From assembly GCA_016926175.1 (NCBI GenBank), contig JAFGPA010000006.1, positions 1 to 40,074 of the forward strand: a stretch of DNA of 40,074 nt, written 5' to 3'. The stretch is from Microcaldota archaeon. GTDB taxonomy: Archaea; Micrarchaeota; Micrarchaeia; Anstonellales; Bilamarchaeaceae. The position numbers and the translations under genes were made by a program. Below are positions 1 through 8,031 of the stretch, piece after piece (the first letter of the stretch is position 1; every line of letters begins with the position of its first letter). Below the pieces are notes generated by a model. It saw only the letters and a program-made list of their open reading frames with translations. It searched no databases and was not told the DNA's origin.

Positions 1-686
1 ACAAGCTTCCAGCCAGGCACTCTTTTTGCGAATATCTTGAATGCCTCTATGGCGTATTCGAAATCCTTTTCAGGAGCAATCCTTGAAGGATAGAAAAAGA
101 ACTGTTCTGCTGATTTGTTGGAGAATTTTGCAACATCAACAGCAGGATAAAGGATCTCTGCGTCGTCCCTTTTGAGATATTTGCTCAGTCTTTTCTTGCT
201 GTTCATACTGTTTGTAAATATGTATTCTATACTGGGGACTGTTTTGTATTCGAAGTATTTGAAAGCCTGGATGGATGCCCAGAAGACAGGTTTTGATAAC
301 GGGCCTCTTCTTTTCATCCTCCAGTCATAGAGATCGAAGGCCTCCCGGTTTGGCGAATGGCAGTACCAGATTACCTTGGGGTTCCTGTTCCTGATCCATT
401 CCGACGGAGTCTGATGTGCATTGATTACATCATAGTCATCAAGCTTGAGATTGTAGAAATGGTTGCCTGCTTCTGCCGCGGTGATAACTCTTTGCAGCAG
501 CGGAATTTTGGATATTGGATTTGGTGGAGCGACTTCGACATCTATTTTCCGGAATTCGTCGAAGGTGGCCTCGGGATTGTAGCGGATGCAATGGATTTTT
601 GTATCAAAATTCTGGGCAATCTTGAGAATAATACGATCGACACCTCCTCTGGTTTCGAGAAATGGCGTAACTATTACCAGCTTCAT
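1..686 (-). CDS. Glycosyltransferase family 4 (GT-B fold), 3' end outside window
   Basis: This gene is missing from the ORF track because no stop codon falls inside the window. Translating the minus strand from the ATG at 686 gives an open frame to the edge, starting MKLVIVTPFLETRGGVDRI. The GGVDRI loop after the first strand is typical of the N-terminal nucleotide-sugar/acceptor domain of GT4 (GT-B) enzymes. Further on, FYPSRIAPEKDFEYAIEAF matches the start of the C-terminal Rossmann domain (R..P.K....I.AF). The last gene seen in the glycan operon, it starts 14 bp after the preceding GT4 stop, with GAGAGG upstream. It probably transfers a hexose from a nucleotide sugar to a lipid-linked or protein-linked glycan on the cytosolic membrane face. 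Sugar specificity cannot be read from sequence. Confidence 0.85.
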   Translation of the reverse strand, partial: MKLVIVTPFLETRGGVDRIILKIAQNFDTKIHCIRYNPEATFDEFRKIDVEVAPPNPISKIPLLQRVITAAEAGNHFYNLKLDDYDVINAHQTPSEWIRNRNPKVIWYCHSPNREAFDLYDWRMKRRGPLSKPVFWASIQAFKYFEYKTVPSIEYIFTNSMNSKKRLSKYLKRDDAEILYPAVDVAKFSNKSAEQFFFYPSRIAPEKDFEYAIEAFKIFAKRVPGWKL

Positions 687-700
687 GCTTTGTTATCCTC

Positions 701-1729
701 TCAAGCTTTTTTATATGCCTCTATGGTCTTTCGGGCGCAGTTTTCCCAGGTAAACTGGCTCAGGTGATCAAGATGTTCCCTGGTAAAGGTAAAACCATTT
801 TCAAATATTTTTTCAATTTGTTCTGCAATTTCATGCTCGTCTTTTCCGCTGGGGCAGAAGCGGGTCACCTCTTCAGGAATGTGTGCACCAGAAAGAACTA
901 TTGTTGGGGTATGGCATTTCTGTGCTTCCAGTATGGGAAGTCCGAAACCTTCTGAAAATGAAGGAAAGACAAAGATGTCAAAGCTGTTGAATATTTCAAC
1001 AAGCTTTTCCTCAGGCGCGAATCCCATGAATTCAATGTTTTGTATGCCAAGCTCCCTGGCCAGCAGTTTGCATTCTTCCAGCTGTGCTCCTTTTCCATAG
1101 ATAAGGAATCTGGATTTGCCCTGATGTGTTTTTTCAAAGAGAGAGTATGCTTTTATCAGAAGTGGAACGTTCTTGTTTTTTGCAAAGCCTCCCATATAGC
1201 CCACTGTGAATTTCCTGTCTTTTCTTGGAAGGGGCTGAAAATGCGGTTCAACACCAAGGGGAGTCACTGTGATTTTCTCCGGTGGGATACCAAAATGTTC
1301 GATAAGATCATTCTTGGCAAGTGATGATATCGCAAGAAGATGATCGGACTTCTGCGCTGATGATTTCAATGCGCGCGCAACCAGCGGAAAGAAGAAATTA
1401 TGGGAGCTGTAAAGAAAAGGGTGAAGATCATAGATAGTTGTAACAACTTTGTTTTTCCTTAGCTTCTTGAACAATGGTATGGAAAGACCGGCCTGAGGTG
1501 CAGTGATATGATAAATGCCTTCTCTTTTTGGGGAAAGAAGAAGATGTCTTGGAACTGTAACAAAGCAGTCAAAGCCGGATTTCTTTGGGAAAGTATAGCT
1601 TGAATCGCAGTATATATTGTGCATAGTAAGGCCGTATTTCTGCAGAGCTTCAAAAAGGCTGTGGCAGTATCTTGCCATGCCCTGCCCCAGTGCAGGATCA
1701 TTATAAAGCCCGACAAAGGTTACTTCCAT
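701..1729 (-). CDS. Glycosyltransferase family 4 (GT-B fold)
   Basis: The product is a 342-aa retaining glycosyltransferase of the GT4 type. The N-terminus (MEVTFVGLYNDPALGQGMAR) has the open GT-B acceptor domain. The C-terminal domain shows GGFAKNKNVPLLIKAY and the nucleotide-diphosphate-binding E-x7-E region as SEGFGLPILEA. The ORF track begins at 1765, but the 12 extra residues would overlap the upstream SDR gene and look non-conserved. The ATG at 1729 fits the family start and leaves only 4 bp after the upstream stop. It sits between a short SDR and another GT4 in the same operon, so it likely adds a sugar made by this cluster. Donor and acceptor are unknown. Confidence 0.9.
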   Translation of the reverse strand: MEVTFVGLYNDPALGQGMARYCHSLFEALQKYGLTMHNIYCDSSYTFPKKSGFDCFVTVPRHLLLSPKREGIYHITAPQAGLSIPLFKKLRKNKVVTTIYDLHPFLYSSHNFFFPLVARALKSSAQKSDHLLAISSLAKNDLIEHFGIPPEKITVTPLGVEPHFQPLPRKDRKFTVGYMGGFAKNKNVPLLIKAYSLFEKTHQGKSRFLIYGKGAQLEECKLLARELGIQNIEFMGFAPEEKLVEIFNSFDIFVFPSFSEGFGLPILEAQKCHTPTIVLSGAHIPEEVTRFCPSGKDEHEIAEQIEKIFENGFTFTREHLDHLSQFTWENCARKTIEAYKKA

Positions 1730-1733
1730 ATCA

Positions 1734-2528
1734 TCACAGTTTGAACTGCCTGAAATCAAAGCCAAGGGATTTCAGTTTCGAGTTGTCGCCGATGAGGCAG
1801 TCTTCATTGTCAGAAAGTATTTTGGTTGGCTTTTCAATGTTCAAAAATTGTGAAACGCCATCATAAGCCTGCTGGACTGTTGTTGTATATCCAGAGCAAA
1901 GATTGTACGTTCCTGCAGGTATTGACATTGATTTGGAAAGGATATTCATCACATCATCCACATGGATAAGATCAAGGCGTGTTTTGGGATTGTAAAGCTC
2001 GACGACAGGATTATTGCGGTATTTTTCCATTGCATCCCCCACCAGAAGCCCTTTTTTCTGGTCTGCGGAATACGAATTGAAAAGCCTGAATATGACATGG
2101 TCAAAGCTGTTCTTTGAATAGTGCCTTATGATTTCTTCTCCTATGAGCTTTGTCAGGCCGTAAAGATTGCCAGGATCAGGAATTTCATTTTCCGTGTGCT
2201 TTTCCGTGCTTTTGCCATAGACATGAGCAGAGCTCATGAAGATCAGCTTCTGGCCTTTTTTCAGTTTTTTGGAGATGTTCATAGTTCCGTTGACATTGAC
2301 ATCCCATGCAAGAGATCTGTCCTTTTCGACAAGCTTTGGTGCAGAGACTGCTGCAAGATGGAAAATTAAATCAAAGCTGGAAAGATCAAGGGACGGATCT
2401 CTGACATCAGCATTCAGAAAGACAGCACCGTTCACTTCTTTGCTGTCAAGGCATGTTATTTCACCGTTGATAAGCGGAATCAGTTTTCTGCCAAGGTAAC
2501 CGCTTCCACCAGTTACAAGTATTTTCAT
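1734..2528 (-). CDS. Short extended-SDR NAD(P)-dependent sugar epimerase/reductase, RMD-like
   Basis: A 264-aa extended short-chain dehydrogenase/reductase. The Rossmann dinucleotide loop is GGSGYLG, the active site is the YGLTK (YxxxK) pair with the upstream MSSAHVYG serine segment, and the C-terminal substrate part is short. It overlaps the GMD-like gene by ATGA, so the two are translationally coupled; GGAG lies 7 nt before the ATG. GDP-mannose 4,6-dehydratase next to a short SDR is the usual pairing for GDP-4-keto-6-deoxymannose reductase (RMD, GDP-D-rhamnose) or a related reductase. The C-terminal segment NLCSGYTTTVQQ resembles RMD/RmlD-type proteins. The SDR assignment is firm; the reductase role is inferred from context. 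Confidence 0.85.
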   Translation of the reverse strand: MKILVTGGSGYLGRKLIPLINGEITCLDSKEVNGAVFLNADVRDPSLDLSSFDLIFHLAAVSAPKLVEKDRSLAWDVNVNGTMNISKKLKKGQKLIFMSSAHVYGKSTEKHTENEIPDPGNLYGLTKLIGEEIIRHYSKNSFDHVIFRLFNSYSADQKKGLLVGDAMEKYRNNPVVELYNPKTRLDLIHVDDVMNILSKSMSIPAGTYNLCSGYTTTVQQAYDGVSQFLNIEKPTKILSDNEDCLIGDNSKLKSLGFDFRQFKL

Positions 2529-3646
2529 CGTCCAACTCCGTCTCTAATAATATCCAATACTGATTTGGTTGGCTTCCAGCCTGTTTTTTCGCTTATTTTT
2601 TTGTTGCTTCCTATGAATCCGTCAAAAAGGGCTTCTCCTCTTTCATATGGCCTTAGCAGATCATTATTGACAAGAATTTCATTTTTCAGATTATAAAACT
2701 GCAGAGCCAGTTTGGCATAGTCTCCTGTTGTTATTCCTTTTTCCGAACAGATATTGTAAGCTTCGCCGTGGTTGCATTTCTCGATTGCAAGAAGCTGTGC
2801 AGCCACTGAATCATGAACATGGGTAAAATCCCTTACTGCATTTGGATTTCCCATTATGATTTTGTCTGATTTTCCATCCAGGATGTTCCTTATCTGGGCT
2901 GCTATCCTTGCAGTGAAGAACTGAGGCCCCCTTCTTGGACCTTCCTGGTTGAATGTCCGTGTAATAACCGTAGGCGTCTTGTACATGTAATAATAGGATT
3001 TTGCAACATTTTCAGTGAAAACTTTTGTTGCTGCATAGGTTGAGGTTGGCCTGAGCGGATTCTCTTCACGGACAGGAAGTTCAGACATATCATGGACAAA
3101 CCCATATTGTTCGGACGAACATGCAACTTGTATGCCTTCAAGACTTTTTGATTCTTTTGTGCCGGCTTCAAGTATGTTGACTGTGCTGACACAGTTGTTT
3201 TCTACAACATGACTGGGCTGCTGAATACTGCTTGGAACAAATGATTCAGCTGCTTGGTGCGAAATCACGTGAGGATCTATTTTTTTGACTATTGAAGCGA
3301 CATGACCATAATCTTTGAGGTCTATTTCAATCAGTTTCAATTTATCTGCTTCTGCCTGGTGCTCTATGTTCGGATGAAAAACGACTGCATGCCTTCTGAC
3401 AGTTCCATAAACTTCTGCCCCCATTTCAACGAGCATATCAACCATGGTACTGCCTACCATGCCCGCTGCTCCTGTGATAAGAATCCTTTTCCCGTTCCAG
3501 TATTCAGTATTTGGCTTTGTACTTTGGTTGCTTTTTACCTGCTTTTCATAATCTTCCAGTGATGCCGGGTCAATAAGTATACCTTTTGCCTTCAGCCCGG
3601 AGAACTTTTCCTGCGTAAAAATACTGTCTAGTGAAACATTCGACAT
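2525..3646 (-). CDS. GDP-mannose 4,6-dehydratase-like extended SDR
   Basis: A 373-aa extended SDR. After an N-terminal extension of about 45 residues, unusual for the family, comes the Rossmann motif GAAGMVGS. The catalytic segments CSSEQYG and YAATK follow, then FNQEGPRRGPQFF, which matches the FNHESPRRG signature region of GDP-mannose 4,6-dehydratases, and VRDFTHVHD. It probably oxidises C4 and dehydrates C5/C6 of a nucleotide-hexose to the 4-keto-6-deoxy sugar using bound NAD(P). GGGAG sits 5 nt before the ATG. Its 3' end overlaps the RMD-like gene by 4 nt, so the pair could make GDP-rhamnose or a similar sugar. A dTDP- or UDP-linked substrate is possible. Confidence 0.8.
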   Translation of the reverse strand: MSNVSLDSIFTQEKFSGLKAKGILIDPASLEDYEKQVKSNQSTKPNTEYWNGKRILITGAAGMVGSTMVDMLVEMGAEVYGTVRRHAVVFHPNIEHQAEADKLKLIEIDLKDYGHVASIVKKIDPHVISHQAAESFVPSSIQQPSHVVENNCVSTVNILEAGTKESKSLEGIQVACSSEQYGFVHDMSELPVREENPLRPTSTYAATKVFTENVAKSYYYMYKTPTVITRTFNQEGPRRGPQFFTARIAAQIRNILDGKSDKIIMGNPNAVRDFTHVHDSVAAQLLAIEKCNHGEAYNICSEKGITTGDYAKLALQFYNLKNEILVNNDLLRPYERGEALFDGFIGSNKKISEKTGWKPTKSVLDIIRDGVGR

Positions 3647-3691
3647 AAAATCTCCCGATTTAAATAGAATGAAAAGGTATTAAGACATACC

Positions 3692-4732
3692 TCATTTGAC
3701 AGAGTTGCGGTACGCTTTCCTAACAAGGTAAAAAACCGGTTTTGGCATTATGATAAATGGAAACGTTTGTATCCAGAAACCAGGAAGCCACCAGTATGCC
3801 TTGATCACTTTTGTCCATATAGAGAGCTTTTCTTTTAACGGCATGTTGGATTTCTTGATTCCCATCATATGGGCTCGGACAGTTGTAGTGGCTACAGAGC
3901 GGCAAACTTCAGCATATAATCTTTTATCCCAGGGTTTTATTATATCTGAAGCAATCTGACCATAGCCACATACATCTAAAAGAGATCTTTTTGCATAACG
4001 TCCTTCATTTTTATCCATAAAGCCATCATTGTTACTTCTCCAACCAACCAACGCCTGCGGAATAAATAGTATCTTTGGATGTTCAAGCAACATTTTAGTG
4101 ATTATATATGTATGAACATATGCATGGAAATAATCCGAAATATTTTTTTCATTATGAATAACAGATAACCAATGAGTTCTATTAATGATCTCAGCCGAAA
4201 GATACCCAAGATAATAGAAAAAAGATGCCAAAAAATCTTTAAGTTCTGCTTTGCCAGAAAAAAATTTATTTTCAAGAATTTTTCCACCTGCCAGTCTATA
4301 GGTGATTTGTTTTTTGTTTTTTAGATCAAAGTCATATTCATTACGATCTACTAGTATCAGTGTTATTTCGGTATTTGAAAGTAGTTCTAGTAAAACAGTA
4401 TCAATGGCTTTTGGTTCCATTTTGTCATCGCTGCCCAGAAACCAGCAGAAATCCCCATGTGCAATATCAATTACCTTGAGATAATTGTAATCTGCTCCCA
4501 TGTTTTTCTCGTTTTTATGGTAAACAATTGGAACTGGAGATTTTTTCTGATAAGATCTGATCAGTTCTTCAGTATTATCTGTAGAACAGTTGTCAGAAAT
4601 GCAAATCTCAACCTTGTCTTTATTTTCATCAGTAATCTGATTAAGAATTGAATCCAGTGCATCAGGAAGGAACTTTGCACGGTTGTAAGTTGGAATACAG
4701 ATGGATAATTTTACATTATTTCTTTTGACCAC
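3692..4732 (-). CDS. Glycosyltransferase family 2 (GT-A fold)
   Basis: A 346-aa inverting GT2 enzyme. The N-terminal GT-A domain shows SICIPTYNRAKFLPDALDSI, then SDNCSTDNT and the metal-binding DxD-like motif in LGSDDKM. The C-terminal part lacks a clear membrane bundle, apart from a mildly hydrophobic tail that may sit on the membrane. The start is GTG, supported by GGAGTTGATC 8 nt upstream, and overlaps the tyv gene by 22 bp. Base composition is striking: bases 4081-4200 contain 33 G/C in 120 (27.5%), whereas a sample inside rfbG (7261-7320) has 27 in 60 (45%). This suggests separate or more recent acquisition. As the only GT2 beside the CDP-tyvelose genes, it is one candidate for the tyvelosyl or core transferase. 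Confidence 0.9.
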   Translation of the reverse strand: MVKRNNVKLSICIPTYNRAKFLPDALDSILNQITDENKDKVEICISDNCSTDNTEELIRSYQKKSPVPIVYHKNEKNMGADYNYLKVIDIAHGDFCWFLGSDDKMEPKAIDTVLLELLSNTEITLILVDRNEYDFDLKNKKQITYRLAGGKILENKFFSGKAELKDFLASFFYYLGYLSAEIINRTHWLSVIHNEKNISDYFHAYVHTYIITKMLLEHPKILFIPQALVGWRSNNDGFMDKNEGRYAKRSLLDVCGYGQIASDIIKPWDKRLYAEVCRSVATTTVRAHMMGIKKSNMPLKEKLSIWTKVIKAYWWLPGFWIQTFPFIIMPKPVFYLVRKAYRNSVK

Positions 4733-5715
4733 TTGATCAACTCCAAAAGGCCTTTTTCCTTTGAAACCTCAGGCTTCCAGCCCATTACTTTGTTGATTTT
4801 CGTATTATCAGCAACAAAAACTTTCTGGTCGCTTTCGCGCCAAGGATTCTTTTTGACTATGAATGATTTGCCAAGTTTTTGCTCTAGAAATGCGAAAAGC
4901 TCAAGCAAAGAGAGGCTATTTTCCATTCCTCCACCGATATTGTATGCATTGCCTTGACACTTTTCAATATTATCAAGCGAATCAAAATAAAGGCGGACCA
5001 TATCATCAGCATAAAGAACATCACGAACCTGTTTGCCATTACCGTGGATTTCCATTTCATTTGCCTTTAAAGCTTGTTGGATAAACCATCCTACCCATCC
5101 CTGATCAAATGTTGCAAACTGCCTGCTGCCATACATAGAAGAATGACGAAACACAACAGTTCTAAGGTCATAAATTCGGTGGTAATCAAGAAGATACTGG
5201 TCTGCACATCCTTTTGAACAGCCATATGGGGAATGAAAATCAAGCGGAATTGTTTCATCAAAACCATTGGAATAGTCAGGAGTGAGATAGCGTGTTTCTT
5301 TTTCCTCATATTTCACATATTCAAGGTCGCCATAAACTTTGTTGGTTGAAGAAAAAAGAACAGGACACTCTGGTTTATGTTGACGGACAGCTTCGAGAAC
5401 ATTGAATGTTCCAAGAGCATTTGTTTCAAAATCAAGGCGGGGATTTGCAATGGAACGGGTCATTGTAACCTGTCCCGCAGCATGGAATATTGCATCTGGT
5501 TTGTGACTTTGGATTACATTCTGAACATCATACCAAACACGGATGTCTTTTTTTTCCAGTGTAATATTTCCTTGTTGTTCCAGCCAAGCCAGATTGGAAT
5601 TTGTACCATCACGCGAAAGATTATCCATTATGATTGTTTCGTGTCCCCGCTTTAGGTTTTCATGAGCCAGATTGCTTCCAAGAAAACCAAGTCCGCCTGT
5701 AATGAGTATTTTCAT
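4711..5715 (-). CDS. tyv: CDP-paratose 2-epimerase (CDP-tyvelose synthesis)
   Basis: A 334-aa SDR that interconverts CDP-paratose and CDP-tyvelose by oxidation and reduction at C2. The sequence closely tracks the Salmonella RfbE/Tyv protein as I recall it: GGLGFLGSNLA, VMDN-like loop, SSTNKVYGDLE, DFHSPYGCSKG (YxxxK), VVFRHSSMYG, FATFDQGWVGW and the C-terminal RESDQKVFVAD. The DQGWVGWF stretch is characteristic of this subfamily rather than of UDP-galactose epimerases. GGTGATC lies 4 nt before the ATG, and the start overlaps the rfbH stop by 4 nt. It is the last committed step of the pathway encoded upstream (rfbF, rfbS, rfbG, rfbH). Confidence is high for the family and good for the exact substrate because of the neighbours. 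Confidence 0.93.
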   Translation of the reverse strand: MKILITGGLGFLGSNLAHENLKRGHETIIMDNLSRDGTNSNLAWLEQQGNITLEKKDIRVWYDVQNVIQSHKPDAIFHAAGQVTMTRSIANPRLDFETNALGTFNVLEAVRQHKPECPVLFSSTNKVYGDLEYVKYEEKETRYLTPDYSNGFDETIPLDFHSPYGCSKGCADQYLLDYHRIYDLRTVVFRHSSMYGSRQFATFDQGWVGWFIQQALKANEMEIHGNGKQVRDVLYADDMVRLYFDSLDNIEKCQGNAYNIGGGMENSLSLLELFAFLEQKLGKSFIVKKNPWRESDQKVFVADNTKINKVMGWKPEVSKEKGLLELIKWSKEIM

Positions 5716-6992
5716 TTTAGATCACCAAAATAAGCGGAAAGTTGTTTGACAACATAATCAAGATGCCTTTGTTCAAGGGCAGGATAAACACCCAGCCAGA
5801 AGGTTTTGTTCATTATTGTGTCACTGTTCGTAAGATCACCAACAATCCTGTGCGGAATCTTATTGTCAATGAAATATGGCTGGTGAATGATATTTCCGGC
5901 AAACAGGAGGCGTGTTCCGATGTTCTTCTGAGCAAGATGAGCCATGAGGTCGGCTCTGGAAAGAGAATCATCAGCAATTGTAATCGGAAAACCAAACCAC
6001 GAAGGCCTGGAATTTTCTGTTGGTTCGGGAAGAATGAATTGTTGGAAATCTTTCATTATGGATCTGAGATAATCAAAATTGGCCCTTCTTTTCTCAACAA
6101 ATGCAGGAAGCTTGTCCATCTGTGCTACCCCTATGGCAGCCTGCAGATCAGTCATCTTCAGGTTGTAGCCAATCTCTGAGTAAATGTATTTGTGATCATA
6201 GCCCTTGGGCAGATTTCCCAGTTTCCATGTAAATCTTTTTCCGCAGCTGTTGTCATGGCCAGTTGAACACCAGCAATCGCGACCCCAGTCACGGACAGAC
6301 CTTGCAATCTTGAATAATTGAGGGTTATTGGTAAAAACTGCTCCGCCTTCAGCTGCCGTAATATGGTGGGCAGGATAGAAGCTTGTTGTTGCAAAATCAC
6401 CAAAACTTCCTGTTTTTTTGCCATTGTATTCAGAACCAAGAGCATCGCAATTGTCTTCTATCAGCCAAAGATTATTGTCATCGCAAAACTTACGAACTTC
6501 TTCGACTTTGAAAGGATTGCCAAGGGTATGGGCAAAGAAAACTGCTTTTGTTTTTTTGGACAATGCATCTTTCAGCAAAGACAGGTCAGCGCAATAGGTT
6601 GGGATTTCAACATCTATGAAAACAGGAATGGCTCCAATGTTAATAATAGGATTTACTGTAGTTGGAAAGCCTGCTGCCAGGGTGATTACTTCATCTCCTT
6701 TGTTGATTCTTTTATCATCAAGTTTCATGGAAGTAAGGGAATGTATGGCAACAAGATTGGCAGATGATCCTGAATTGACAGTTAAGGCATAATTGACTCC
6801 AATATATCTCCGGAATCTGTTTTCAAACTCAGCATTCCATTTGCCTTCTGTCCACCAGCCCTCCAAAGAAGCAGAAACAAGATTTATCAGCTCTTTTTCA
6901 TCATAGACCTTGCCTGAAACAGGAACTACGTCTGAAGGAAGTTGTTTTGGCTTGTAGTCCTCCTGAATGATTTTCGTTATCTTGTCAAGCAT
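5712..6992 (-). CDS. rfbH: CDP-4-keto-6-deoxyglucose 3-dehydrase (E1), Fe-S/PMP enzyme
   Basis: A 426-aa DegT/DnrJ/EryC1-fold enzyme that removes the C3 hydroxyl of CDP-4-keto-6-deoxyglucose. It uses pyridoxamine phosphate and a [2Fe-2S] cluster instead of acting as an aminotransferase. Two diagnostic features are visible. The usual Schiff-base lysine is replaced by histidine in YPAHHITAAEGG. The cysteines fit the E1 cluster pattern C-X57-C-X-C-X7-C exactly, running from EDNCDALG to DCWCSTGHDNSC (counted). YDHKYIYSEIGYNLK and the tail PHRIVGDLTNSD also match RfbH. It overlaps rfbG by 8 nt and tyv by 4 nt. The partner reductase E3 (RfbI) is not in this window. Confidence 0.95.
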   Translation of the reverse strand: MLDKITKIIQEDYKPKQLPSDVVPVSGKVYDEKELINLVSASLEGWWTEGKWNAEFENRFRRYIGVNYALTVNSGSSANLVAIHSLTSMKLDDKRINKGDEVITLAAGFPTTVNPIINIGAIPVFIDVEIPTYCADLSLLKDALSKKTKAVFFAHTLGNPFKVEEVRKFCDDNNLWLIEDNCDALGSEYNGKKTGSFGDFATTSFYPAHHITAAEGGAVFTNNPQLFKIARSVRDWGRDCWCSTGHDNSCGKRFTWKLGNLPKGYDHKYIYSEIGYNLKMTDLQAAIGVAQMDKLPAFVEKRRANFDYLRSIMKDFQQFILPEPTENSRPSWFGFPITIADDSLSRADLMAHLAQKNIGTRLLFAGNIIHQPYFIDNKIPHRIVGDLTNSDTIMNKTFWLGVYPALEQRHLDYVVKQLSAYFGDLK

Positions 6993-8031
6993 TCTTCAGC
7001 ATCTCCAGGTATTTGTCTATCTGCTTGTCAGTAAGGCTCTTGGCATCATTGCCATTGTAATAATCAAGATACCAGCCAAGTGTCCAGTCCAGGGCTTCTG
7101 AAATTCCGAGAAGAGGCTTCCAGCCAAGCAGTTTCTTTGCCTTGGAAGCGTCAAGTTTCAGAACGGCCGTTTCATGCTTATCCTGTTTCTGAATGGAATA
7201 GCTTCCTTTACCAAAGACCTTGATGGATTTCTCTGTTATTTCCTGAACAGTTATGAAATTTTCAGGTTCTGGAGCAAAATTCCATGGGGAGGCAAGGGAA
7301 TGGTCATCATAAAGTTTCTGGCCAAGGGCAAGATAGCCGAACAGGGGATCAAGAACGTGCTGCCAGGGCCTTACTGCTGTGGGATAGCGGAGAACCAGAG
7401 GCTCTTTTTCTTCCAGAACTGATTTGACAATGTTAGGAAGCAGTCTGTCCTTTGACCAGTCCCCTCCGCCAATAACATTTCCTGCTCTTGCAGATGCAAC
7501 ATGTCTGGAGTTTTTTTCAAAGAAGGAAAGGTTGTAGGATTTCGTAACCAGTTCGGCACAAACCTTGGAAGTGCTGTAAGGGTCATGGCCTCCAAGGGGA
7601 TCATCTTCAGAAAACAGTTTGTCCTCTCCTGCGCGGTAAACTTTGTCAGTAGTAACTATGACAGCAGATTTGACGGTATTGGTTTTCCTTATTGCTTCAA
7701 GCACATTGGCCGTACCAATGACATTTGTGGAATATGTGTAAAGAGGATCATCATAGCTGTCCCTTACCAATGGCTGGGCAGCAAGATGGAATACCATTTC
7801 AGGTTTTTCCTTTTCAAAAGCTGAAAGAAGAGTTGGGTAATCCCGGATATCCTTAAGATAGCTTTTGGAATCAGGATTCAGAAGGTCGTAAAGATTTGGA
7901 GTTGTGTTTGGAGCAAGAGCATATCCGACAACATCTGCCCCGAAATTTTCAAGAATTTTGATAACCCAGCTTCCTTTGAAGCCTGTATGGCCGGTAACGA
8001 GAATTTTTTTGTTTTTATAGAATTCATTCAT
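6985..8031 (-). CDS. rfbG: CDP-glucose 4,6-dehydratase
   Basis: A 348-aa extended SDR converting CDP-glucose to CDP-4-keto-6-deoxyglucose with tightly bound NAD+. Recognisable RfbG features are GHTGFKGSWV at the Rossmann loop, HLAAQPLVRDSY, TTDKVY, DPYSTSKVCAEL (YxxxK), RAGNVIGGGDWSKDRLLPN and RPWQHVLDPLFGYL. The track starts at a GTG at 8040. The ATG at 8031 is preferred because GGTGATC (complementary to the archaeal 16S 3' end) lies directly upstream and would overlap the GTG start. The gene overlaps the rfbS-like gene by 8 nt. It supplies the substrate of RfbH. Confidence 0.94.
   Translation of the reverse strand: MNEFYKNKKILVTGHTGFKGSWVIKILENFGADVVGYALAPNTTPNLYDLLNPDSKSYLKDIRDYPTLLSAFEKEKPEMVFHLAAQPLVRDSYDDPLYTYSTNVIGTANVLEAIRKTNTVKSAVIVTTDKVYRAGEDKLFSEDDPLGGHDPYSTSKVCAELVTKSYNLSFFEKNSRHVASARAGNVIGGGDWSKDRLLPNIVKSVLEEKEPLVLRYPTAVRPWQHVLDPLFGYLALGQKLYDDHSLASPWNFAPEPENFITVQEITEKSIKVFGKGSYSIQKQDKHETAVLKLDASKAKKLLGWKPLLGISEALDWTLGWYLDYYNGNDAKSLTDKQIDKYLEMLKNA

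Noticed and set aside
357-767. 136-codon plus-strand ORF near the left edge
   Set aside because: Antisense to the two GT4 genes, whose motifs are clear on the minus strand.
6318-6767. 149-codon plus-strand ORF across rfbH
   Set aside because: Shadow of rfbH, which is confirmed by its exact cysteine spacing; Cys/Phe-rich composition is typical of antisense frames.
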